Source: Halomonas sp. Y3
GTDB taxonomy: Bacteria; Pseudomonadota; Gammaproteobacteria; Pseudomonadales; Halomonadaceae
Assembly: GCF_024137965.1 (NCBI RefSeq)
Contig: NZ_CP099975.1
Location: forward strand, 3,720,001 to 3,784,000
DNA: 64,000 nt
Direction of reading: 5' to 3'
Shown: positions 37,998 to 45,591 of the stretch, in pieces
Position numbering within the stretch: the first letter of the stretch is position 1
Layout: each line of letters opens with the position of its first letter
Notes under the pieces: model-generated
What the model saw: the letters and a program-made list of their open reading frames with translations, nothing else
Database searches by the model: none
Told to the model about the DNA's origin: nothing
Translations under genes and position numbers: made by a program

Positions 37998-38581
37998 CTT
38001 CCCAACGCCTCCTCCACCAGACCGCGCGCCGCATCGCTCATGGGCAGGCCCAGCGCCAGCTCATGGGCCTGCGGCGACATCTTCTTCCAGGTCATCTGCA
38101 CGATGCGGATCAGGTGATCGTGGTCGATCTGCCGGGCGAAATCGGCGAAGTAGTTCTCCAGGAACACCAGGCAGGCGCAGTCCTCCACCGCCTGGGAGCC
38201 CGGCTCGCGCCCGAGCCCCTGCTTGCGGATCATCCGCTCCACCGCCTCGGCGGCCTCATCGGCATAGCCCGCCTCGCGCATCAGCGCGGCGGTGGTCTCC
38301 CCGGCGCGCCGGCCCTGGTCGCGTCGCCAGGTCAAGTAGCCCACCCGCCCTTCCGGGTAGTCGCTGCGCGGCACCTGCCAGCGCTGCAGGTGCTGGCCGC
38401 GCACCGCCAGGCTCACCAGCTCATCGGGCCGCTCATGCAGCCGCTCCAGCCAGGCGCTCATGCGCCCGGCGTGCCACAGCTCCCGAGGCACGGCCTCACC
38501 CGCCACCTCCACGCTCCGCGGATCCTGTGCGTGAAGCGCATCCAGGGCGGCCAGGGTCTTCGCATAGGGGGTCTCGGACAT
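37994..38581 (-). CDS. DUF4202-domain protein
   Basis: 195 residues, all-helical, no signal peptide. Features LWHAGRMSAWLERL, RGQHLQRWQVPRSDYPEGRVGYL and the late VEDCACLVFLENYFADFA define the DUF4202 family, whose conserved His/Asp/Glu residues suggest a metal-binding HD-like helical protein. Role unknown. The start follows GAGGAG. It overlaps ackA tail to tail by four bases. Confidence 0.85.
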   Translation of the reverse strand: MSETPYAKTLAALDALHAQDPRSVEVAGEAVPRELWHAGRMSAWLERLHERPDELVSLAVRGQHLQRWQVPRSDYPEGRVGYLTWRRDQGRRAGETTAALMREAGYADEAAEAVERMIRKQGLGREPGSQAVEDCACLVFLENYFADFARQIDHDHLIRIVQMTWKKMSPQAHELALGLPMSDAARGLVEEALGS

Positions 38582-38675
38582 GCCCACTCCTCGTGATCGA
38601 TAACGGCAGTGACAGCCTATCACCCAAGCGGGGCCGCCAGGGTGATCGTCCGGGGAATCGCGAACAGGGGCCGGA

Positions 38676-39749
38676 CTACTCCAGCGGCGGCACGCACCTC
38701 GCCCGCACCAGAGTCGACGGCCGGTAGCGGCGATCTTCTCGCCAGCGGCGCCATACCGAAGGGTCGATGGTCACGCCGAGGGCCGGATTGCCTTGGTGGT
38801 CCTGGGCATGACGCCGGTAGTGGCGGCCATCGCCACCCCGATCCCGCAGGGAACGATAGCGTCGGTAGAGCCCCTTCATGAAGTCGCGATAGGAATCCCT
38901 CGGCGCCATGCGATGGGCATCGGCCGGGACTTCCGGCATATGCAGCGACAGCCCGGCCGCCTGCGCCTTCTCGCACATCCACGCATAGCCCAGCGTGGCC
39001 AGCGGATCGAACCCGCCATCATCCATCCGGTAGCCGCCGCCCACGTTGGCGTGAGCGCCGATGAACCAGCGCTGCTCCACCTCCTCCTGGCAGGGCTTCT
39101 TCGCGCCGCTGGGGTGCGTCCACAGGGCGATATCATAGGCCTTGCGGTGCTCATCCAGCGCCATCGCCTGATAGGCCCGCCGCACGATGGATGACAGCTC
39201 GGTATCGTGCCAGGCATAGCGACCATGCTCCGAGAAGCTGGTGCCGGGAATCCCCAGGGCGCCCACGGTGTCCCAGACCCCGAGGCAGTGGATCTCGATC
39301 TCGCGGCTGTAGCGTTCACGGAACCGATGGCAGACCGCATCCTTTGGCGTCACTTTCCCGTTGCGGTAGAGCTGTTCCGCTTCCTTGACGAGCCTCGGCG
39401 TGGCGACTCTCAGCAGCCCGCACTTGCGGATCATCCCCACCAGGCTGCGAGCCGTGTAGGCGCCCCGGCTGAAGCCGAAGACGAAGACCTGAGTGTTTGC
39501 GCAGTAGTGCCGAACCAGCCAGTCATAGCCACTCTGCAGGTTGCGGCTCAGCCCCAGCCCGAAGGCGCCACCCGCCAGGCGCTCCCACTGCCGCGTGCCG
39601 ACACCGGGCTCGTAATAGAAGCGCTGGCGAACCCCCTGCCCATCGTAGTCATGGATATCCCGCGCCAGCCGGTAGACGTTGGTGCGATCCTGGGGGTCGT
39701 TCCAGGTGCCATCGAACAGCAGAACCAGGCGCTGAGTGGGTTGAGACAT
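38676..39749 (-). CDS. DUF2235 alpha/beta-hydrolase-like protein
   Basis: 357 residues. The N-terminal LVLLFDGTWNDPQDRTNVYRL and the nucleophile elbow GFSRGAYTARSLVGMI (catalytic Ser) identify DUF2235, the fold shared with Tle1-type phospholipase effectors of type VI secretion. VWDTVGALG and HANVGGGY carry the likely Asp and His. There is no immunity gene or VgrG beside it, so a secreted-effector role is not supported; a housekeeping lipase is as likely. Confidence 0.87.
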   Translation of the reverse strand: MSQPTQRLVLLFDGTWNDPQDRTNVYRLARDIHDYDGQGVRQRFYYEPGVGTRQWERLAGGAFGLGLSRNLQSGYDWLVRHYCANTQVFVFGFSRGAYTARSLVGMIRKCGLLRVATPRLVKEAEQLYRNGKVTPKDAVCHRFRERYSREIEIHCLGVWDTVGALGIPGTSFSEHGRYAWHDTELSSIVRRAYQAMALDEHRKAYDIALWTHPSGAKKPCQEEVEQRWFIGAHANVGGGYRMDDGGFDPLATLGYAWMCEKAQAAGLSLHMPEVPADAHRMAPRDSYRDFMKGLYRRYRSLRDRGGDGRHYRRHAQDHQGNPALGVTIDPSVWRRWREDRRYRPSTLVRARCVPPLE

Positions 39750-39917
39750 GAGACGACTCCCCTTTGCCGAGGTGCTTGCGCGGCTCCGAACGCGCCGCCC
39801 CGCCTCAGGGTCGAGGCATGGCTTAAAGATAGGAAAGGCCGCGGCACCACGCCATGGGGAGGCGGCATCTCCCGCCGGTTGCGTATCCTCAGAGGGAGAA
39901 CCGGCAAGGAGTCACGC

Positions 39918-40241
39918 ATGAAATATATCTTCGAGGTGCATATCCGCGACGGCTACACCGCCGAGGACTACGCCGAGGCCTGGGTGCGCGCCAGCGAGAT
40001 CATCCAGCGGGCGCCGGGGGCTCGCGGCACCGAGCTGCATCGCAAGATCGACGACCCCAGCACACTGATCGCTATCGCCCACTGGGACAGCAAGGCCAGC
40101 CGCGACGCCATGGAGGCCGAGCCCGACCCGACGGTGAAGGCGATCATCAGAAGCGCCGCCCCCTGCTGCGAGATCCGCCTGATCGGCGAGTTCGAGGAGC
40201 CGGAGTGGGTGGTGATGCCGCCCTCGGACACGCCCGAATAG
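39918..40241 (+). CDS. Antibiotic biosynthesis monooxygenase-like (ABM) protein
   Basis: 107 residues, ferredoxin-like dimeric fold. KYIFEVHIRDGYTAEDYAEAWVRASEIIQRAPGA gives the strand-helix start, and GTELHRKIDDPSTLIAIAHWDSKASRDAME fits the ABM/EthD-type core. The start is ATG 39918 after AAGGAG; the frame extends far upstream, antisense to DUF2235, without similarity. Substrate unknown. It is the last intact backbone gene before the island. Confidence 0.75.
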   Translation: MKYIFEVHIRDGYTAEDYAEAWVRASEIIQRAPGARGTELHRKIDDPSTLIAIAHWDSKASRDAMEAEPDPTVKAIIRSAAPCCEIRLIGEFEEPEWVVMPPSDTPE

Positions 40242-40356
40242 CTCTACGCGCCACCGGCGCAGGCAGGGGTACCCGCCACAGGGGGTGGGCATCGCAGACT
40301 CGTCGTCAGGGCCTCCCGGGATCGGGGCAGTCGGGGAAGCGGGGCGGATAGGCGCT

Positions 40357-40490
40357 CATGAAGGCGTGGCGCCGAAGACCCGGTTGTCGGTCACCGCCTT
40401 CTAGCCGAATTCGGGGGTATTGGTCTTGCCCAGGACCACCGCCCCAGCCTCGCGCAGCAGCCGCGCCCCCTGAACGGCAGGAGACGCACT
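40357..40490 (-). pseudogene. Amidase fragment with internal stop
   Basis: On the minus strand a frame reads REAGAVVLGKTNTPEFG, a stop (TAG), then KAVTDNRVFGATPS and another stop. The first part is the amidase-signature-family lysine region and the second is the segment that normally follows it. Only about 40 codons remain of a protein that is normally 450-500 residues long. It marks decay at the edge of the accessory island. Confidence 0.75.
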
Positions 40491-40881
40491 CACCCCACCA
40501 CACTGCAAAATACCCATAATCGGTGATGACACGCTGTGAAATGGTCAATCCATGGTTTCAGACAAGCAGGAGAAGCCAGGATTTTGCCGGCCCTTTACCG
40601 TGCGGACGTTCTTGAGGCTCTTGGTCAGAAAGTGCATCGCTTCCATCCAAGCCTTCAGTGTGCCTAACGTAGAAACGTTTACGAAATTGCTTTACGCGAA
40701 TCCGCCCCGCCAGAGTCTCCTGGCGGGGTGGTCAGCGCGTGAAAAAAACGACCATATGATTCATGGCCGCTACCGGCCAGGAGCGGCCATTGAAATTTTC
40801 TTAATATATAACGCCTTGCTCACCGGAAAATTGGGAGCGCAACGAGTAGTTTTTCCGCGTGCAGCAAATTGTCATACCGCG
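40491..40881. other. Gene-free island border with two hairpins
   Basis: About 390 bases with falling GC content. Hairpin 1: 9-bp arms 40705-40713 and 40720-40728. Hairpin 2: 8-bp arms 40763-40770 and 40783-40790. Short frames here have no recognisable similarity. No attachment site or tRNA is visible. Confidence 0.5.
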
Positions 40882-42768
40882 TCATGAACCCATAGTGTTG
40901 TTAATTATAGTAAATAGCTTAGCGAATCGATCCATCGTAGTATCGGTAAAGCTCATATTTAAGTGAGACCGTAGCAATGTTTCCGAAACCTCTCCATGGT
41001 CGAATGAGGTGTTTATCTTTGCCTCAATTCGTTTAACAATACGATTGCCGCCTGGGAGGTCTGACAATTTTATCGACGACCCAAATGTCTCGTTATAAAT
41101 TTTCAAATAATCGCCTTCACTGAACAAATCCTCCAAATCAGCATGATTTGACTCGATGGCAGCATTGGCCAATATTAAACGACTGGGTTTTAACAAGCCG
41201 TTATGACTCATATTTGTTACCCGCTGCATCCCCTTCGTATCAGAATCAGCTAGTACCGTTATATCAAGATGTGGACCGATCAAACTGACAAACGTTGGTA
41301 TGTTAGTTGCCCCTCCTGCAGGAAGAATTCGCCATTTAGCATCAAGAAAACTTCGTGATGACACCTTACATAACGAGCTCATTACAGACAAATAAATAAA
41401 GTCTGATGTACCCTCCACAACTAAATTATTGGAACCAACAAATAAGCTTTGTGCAATATCATAACCAAGGGCCGCTTGAAGAGGAAATAGACTATCAGGA
41501 TCAGAAGACAATATATCTGGAGAGACTACAGCACCTAGAGGCGGACCTTTATCTTCGACTATCCTAGCTCTTTCTAGTCTGTCAGCTTCAACCATAAAAG
41601 GCGAGTGGGTTGTATAGAGCACTTGTGACTCACTTGCCAAACGCTCGTTAATAAACCTAAGAAAATCAGCCTGAGCCTTTCCATGTAGCGTTAACGCTGG
41701 CTCATCAAGAAGTACGATTGGATTGCTTTTATTTTCAAACTCCGAAAAGGCGGCGAGAAACGAAAAAAACCACTGAAACCCCGAAGACCGCTGAGTAAAG
41801 TTATTTGAATATCCTGTTCGTTTATCGCGGAGACGAATATCCAAGAACCTTGAAACCGCGGTCGTTCCATTGGAAGCTCTTTGAGTTTCCTTGTCTACAT
41901 CAATCAAAACCTCTAACTGTGGGTTTTGTTTCCAGTATTCGAAAACTTGGTTAGTTAAATCGATTTGAACCGCCTCTAGCTCACCCTTGCGAAGCTCATA
42001 ATTATCATTCGCTAATTGTTCAGGTTCAGTTCCAGCTAATGCAAGAAGCGCCCTTGCAGCTTGGAGCCCACTTTCTCCTGGACCTTCCTCACTTGTAGAA
42101 GATAGCTCTCGAAAATCGATGCGCCCTGGGAGCGTACTGTATGAAGTGAATCTAAAAAAAGATGGAAGTCGCTTGATCAAGATTGGATTCACAACCGACC
42201 ATGCAGAAGCGCCTTCTAACCCCTTGGCCTCAATTTCTTTTATTGCAGCACCAATATTGCTGTCATCCTGACCTTCCTTCTCTTTAGCCTCAGAAAGCAG
42301 AGCAAAAAGGGCTTTTGAATCCTCCGCATTCACAAACTCTTTTTCCTTTAAAGAGTTATTGGCGCATATATTCTTAACAAGCTGCTTATCGTTACACGAG
42401 ATAGACCATTTCCGCTTCCCAGCATAGTTCTTTGACACCGTAAATTCGTGACCAGTTAAAACATCAGACCCAACAAGACTCTCTACTTCTTCTATATCTT
42501 CACTTTCAAGAGTAAGCGTTACGGAAATTGGTGTCTGCTCAGCCAACTCACCTTTCCGACGGTCAGAAACAACTAGCCATCGCGGATAATGCTCATCCAC
42601 GTTAAAGGTTTCGTCATAGGAGGGGTTGAAATAATAAAGCGCTTCCAAGATGCCTGACTTACCAGCTTCATTTTTGCCAACAAGACAGGTCACCATTTCA
42701 TCGACTGAGATTTCTCCCGAGTCAACTACATTTCGGAACTTCTTAACTCTAAAGGACTTTAATATCAC
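40882..42768 (-). CDS. OLD-family ATP-dependent nuclease (AAA + TOPRIM)
   Basis: 628 residues. The N-terminal SMC/ABC-type ATPase has Walker A GKNEAGKSG (31-39), a signature region QRSSGFQWFFSF and Walker B NPIVLLDEPALTLH with the H-switch LYTTHSPFM. The C-terminal TOPRIM nuclease has the glutamate in NLVVEGTSDFIYL and the DxD in ITVLADSDTKG. Domain order matches OLD proteins such as GajA; there is no UvrD-like GajB beside it. It starts with GTG after AAGGAG and is clearly AT-rich against the backbone. It lies downstream of the FRG gene on the same strand, suggesting a two-gene defence unit. Confidence 0.88.
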   Translation of the reverse strand: MILKSFRVKKFRNVVDSGEISVDEMVTCLVGKNEAGKSGILEALYYFNPSYDETFNVDEHYPRWLVVSDRRKGELAEQTPISVTLTLESEDIEEVESLVGSDVLTGHEFTVSKNYAGKRKWSISCNDKQLVKNICANNSLKEKEFVNAEDSKALFALLSEAKEKEGQDDSNIGAAIKEIEAKGLEGASAWSVVNPILIKRLPSFFRFTSYSTLPGRIDFRELSSTSEEGPGESGLQAARALLALAGTEPEQLANDNYELRKGELEAVQIDLTNQVFEYWKQNPQLEVLIDVDKETQRASNGTTAVSRFLDIRLRDKRTGYSNNFTQRSSGFQWFFSFLAAFSEFENKSNPIVLLDEPALTLHGKAQADFLRFINERLASESQVLYTTHSPFMVEADRLERARIVEDKGPPLGAVVSPDILSSDPDSLFPLQAALGYDIAQSLFVGSNNLVVEGTSDFIYLSVMSSLCKVSSRSFLDAKWRILPAGGATNIPTFVSLIGPHLDITVLADSDTKGMQRVTNMSHNGLLKPSRLILANAAIESNHADLEDLFSEGDYLKIYNETFGSSIKLSDLPGGNRIVKRIEAKINTSFDHGEVSETLLRSHLNMSFTDTTMDRFAKLFTIINNTMGS

Positions 42769-42810
42769 TTTTTTCTCCTTTAACTCTGCAGTGTTTGGCT
42801 AGCGGAATAA

Positions 42811-42849
42811 CGCCTAGCTTTGCGGTACCGGAGCGCAAGCGTAGGTGCG
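42811..42849. repeat. Imperfect cruciform between FRG and OLD genes
   Basis: Nested imperfect arms CGCCTA/TAGGTGCG and GCTTTGCG/GCGCAAGC around an 8-base loop, GC-rich in an AT-rich setting. The shape, with unpaired extra bases, is reminiscent of integron attC sites, but the GTTRRRY core boxes are not convincing. Confidence 0.4.
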
Positions 42850-42867
42850 TCCGACAACAGCAATTTT

Positions 42868-43811
42868 TTATGGCCTGGCTTTAAGATGCGAAATCCCAAA
42901 TGAAGAAAACCCAGTGTAGTCTGGATAAATTGTCGCATGTGTGTAGCCGAAGAGCTTTTCCAGCCGATGTCGAATCTCTTTTTTGGCTGAAGCTTTGATT
43001 CGGAATGTGTAGAGAGCTCCAGTGGTTACGCCGCCATGCTTTGGGTCAAACTTATGGGGCCGCAATGCAAGGCAACATGCTTTGTGTGCATCCTCAATAT
43101 TCCAGAACCCATTTTTACCCCCTTTGGGGAATTGAAACCTTTTACCGTCTGGTTTAATTGATCCAGCAACTCCACCGAACAAAAAACCACCATTCTGAGC
43201 AGCTATTCGTCCATCTAGGTTGGGCGGTTTCCAGGCAAAAACGTTGGTAGTCCAAAAGTGCTTATCAATTTTAGGGATATAGGACTTCCCCCATGGCCTC
43301 ACCAGAGAGTCCTCCCATTGCCTCCATTCATTGTTTTCGTTAATCAACCTGTCGGTCACATCAATGGCGAACAAACGAGCATCGGACTCCTCCAACACTG
43401 ACCGTCCGTTGTCCCACTTCTTTTCAACAGCAAACCATGCCCCTATCCATGCGTTAAAGGTAATATCAACGAGTCTGGTAGGTGCGCCATAGTGCTGCAG
43501 CATCGCAAGCTGGTTCAGAATCGACAGCCGACCTGACTGGTCGGACCAATGAAGCCCCCAGCGATGAAGGTTAACCAAAATTTTATCTTCCTCAGAAGCA
43601 AACTCCTTTTCCTTTAGTGTGCCCCCTTTGGTGAGAGCCATTCGGCGATATAGCGAACTATGGAGAGCCCAGTCTGCGCAGACCAAACCACGCCAGGCAA
43701 ACTGGATGCCTCTTTTCTGAGAACGCTCTGCCAACTTGTTGATAACCTCAACCAACTCATCAAACGTTGAGATTTTTTTTCAAAGGGTTGCCAGAAATCC
43801 GCTACATCCAT
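42868..43811 (-). pseudogene. FRG-domain protein gene, frameshifted in an A8 tract
   Basis: The natural start is the ATG at 43811, five bases after AGGAG, encoding MDVADFWQPFEKK. At the eight-A tract (minus strand, bases 43773-43780) the frame must shift by -1, or gain one A, to continue KISTFDELVEVINKLAERS and the FRG domain: QFAWRGLVCADWALHSSLYR, then LAMLQHYGAPTRLVDITFNA. The downstream 295 residues are fully open. So the gene is either mutated, phase-variable or read by slippage on A AAA AAA. FRG domains occur in many anti-phage systems. It precedes the OLD nuclease by 99 bases on the same strand. Confidence 0.78.
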
Positions 43812-43846
43812 TTAAGCTCCTAAGCCATAGGTATTAGACCGCGTGC

Positions 43847-45211
43847 CTGATATTGGTTCTTCGTCGTTTCATGTGGATTTGGCCTGATCGAACAGGCGGC
43901 CCACCGGGCTGCCAATCAGGTAGATCATGGCGATGAAGTTGGCCTCGTTCCGGTAGCCGCGTGCGCGTGACCGAGCCGCCTGGAACAAGCCGTTCATCCC
44001 TTCCAGTCGTGCGTTGGTCAGTCCCGAGATCCACCGCCTGACTACCGCGTCGGCGTGCCGCTCCAGCGTCGCCAGGGCCTTCCCCATCGGCTTCAGGAGA
44101 GGCTTCTCCGAGACCGCCGCCTTCATGACCTTGAGGTAGTTCGTGATACGCCACCGAGCCGCTCGCGGCGTCGGGGCCTTCTGGATCCAGCGCAGCTTCT
44201 CCTTGATCACCCAGGCATCGGACGTGGCGCTCTGGTCGGCCACCAGTTCCTGGAGCGCCGCCAGCTGCTTGGGCGTCAGGTTCTCGTTTTCCAAGCTCTT
44301 CAGCAGAGCCCAGCGCAGCGACTTGGGGTGCCCCTGCTCCCGGCGCTCCTTCTTGCGCACTTCGTCCAGCCGCTTAGTGAAGGTCTGCACGATATGGAAC
44401 CAGTCGACCGTAACCTCGGCCTTGGGAAGGTGCTCGGCCACGCCGCTGAGGAAGGCTTGTGACATGTCGCAGACGACCTCGACCACGTTGTCCGGATCGC
44501 CGCCATGGGCCGCCAGGAAGGCGCTGAAGGCCTTGATGGTGTCCTTGCCGTGGCCTGGGACGGCGAAGATCACCGGCTCCTGCTTGCGCTGCATGTCGAG
44601 GAACACAGTGACGTAGCGCTGGCCGCGTCGGGATGCGGTTTCATCGACGCCGACGGTGGCCACATTGCTCAAATCCAGTTCCCCCAGCATGCGGCCGACG
44701 TAGTGGTGCACGATGCGCCACAGCCGCTTGTCGGAGATCTCCAGCTGCCGGGAGACGGCCAGTACCGGCATTTCCTTGACCAGCGACATGGCGGCTTGCT
44801 CGAACAACAGGGTGAAGTCGCTGCCTGGCCGGGCCCAGGGCACCTCGATGCGCTTGACGCCATGCTCCGGGCACTTGGTGCGGGGCACGCGGGCGTGCAG
44901 GTGGCAGTGATGCTGGAAGAAGTTCAGATGCCGCCAGGTCTTGTTGGAGAAGTCGTGAGCCGGACAGGCCTCACCGCACTCAGGGCAGGGGTAGAGGCTG
45001 CCGCGCTCGGCCTCGACGTAGAGGTCCAACCGGTGGGGCGATACGGAGGTATCCAGGTGCTGGTCCTTGAGGATCCAGGGCGCTTCCAGGCCCAGGCCGA
45101 GGGTCAGAATCTGGGTGCCGTCCATGCCATGCCTCCTGTCGTCGTGGAGGTCATATCCTGGCCCAGCTCAGGGGGCGAATTCCACACCCAACGACGAAGA
45201 GCCCTGATATT
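43847..45211. mobile_element. ISL3-family insertion sequence with 8-bp target duplication
   Basis: Element 43855-45203 (1349 bp). Terminal inverted repeats GGTTCTTCGTCGTT and AACGACGAAGAGCC match at 13 of 14 positions. Both sides are flanked by CTGATATT (43847-43854 and 45204-45211), the 8-bp duplication typical of ISL3. It landed just upstream of the FRG gene and may have separated it from its promoter. Intact repeats, duplication and transposase mean recent insertion. Confidence 0.95.
43869..45125 (-). CDS. ISL3-family transposase
   Basis: 418 residues. N-terminal zinc-finger region with CPECGEACPAHD and CPEHG, a helix-turn-helix segment around VSRQLEISDKRLWRIV, then the DDE_Tnp_ISL3 domain with VGVDETASRRGQRYVTV, VCDMSQAFLSGV (second Asp) and LTNARLEGMNGLFQAA (Glu). 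Apparently complete. Starts 78 bases inside the right terminal repeat. Confidence 0.95.
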   Translation of the reverse strand: MDGTQILTLGLGLEAPWILKDQHLDTSVSPHRLDLYVEAERGSLYPCPECGEACPAHDFSNKTWRHLNFFQHHCHLHARVPRTKCPEHGVKRIEVPWARPGSDFTLLFEQAAMSLVKEMPVLAVSRQLEISDKRLWRIVHHYVGRMLGELDLSNVATVGVDETASRRGQRYVTVFLDMQRKQEPVIFAVPGHGKDTIKAFSAFLAAHGGDPDNVVEVVCDMSQAFLSGVAEHLPKAEVTVDWFHIVQTFTKRLDEVRKKERREQGHPKSLRWALLKSLENENLTPKQLAALQELVADQSATSDAWVIKEKLRWIQKAPTPRAARWRITNYLKVMKAAVSEKPLLKPMGKALATLERHADAVVRRWISGLTNARLEGMNGLFQAARSRARGYRNEANFIAMIYLIGSPVGRLFDQAKST

Positions 45212-45591
45212 CCACTTGAACGCGCACGTGCGTTTAATAATGTCACGCTGCCGGCCTCGTTCACCAATGCATTCTTTGCACAACCATACCGCGCAGACCA
45301 GTCGTTGGAAACTACTGCCTCTCAACAAGGTGCAAGTAATTTTCACACAGACTGTCGCGAATTTTTACCTGCAGCGAACGGCATCTATCCGCCCTCCACG
45401 TCGATGATCCGACATATGCCGCACCCTGTATGACGGTCCGCATTGGGTCGATAGCTGCCGCCAATTTAAAATCCCCCCCCTCGCAACACTACCTCCCCCC
45501 TCTCCCAGCACTGGCCTGGCTTGCCGACCGAATGACCTCAGCCTAGCACAGGATGCTTAGCCTGCTCGGCTAGCGTAAGCTTGGATAACCA
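45212..45591. other. Gene-free spacer before hsdR
   Basis: 380 bases of mixed composition with two C-runs (around 45472-45482 and 45493-45506). It likely holds the hsd promoter, but I could not fix boxes. The left part was originally joined to the FRG upstream region before the ISL3 insertion. Confidence 0.45.

Noticed and set aside
38676..39749. DUF2235 protein as a type VI secretion lipase effector
   Set aside because: No VgrG, PAAR, adaptor or immunity gene nearby; the fold alone does not show secretion.
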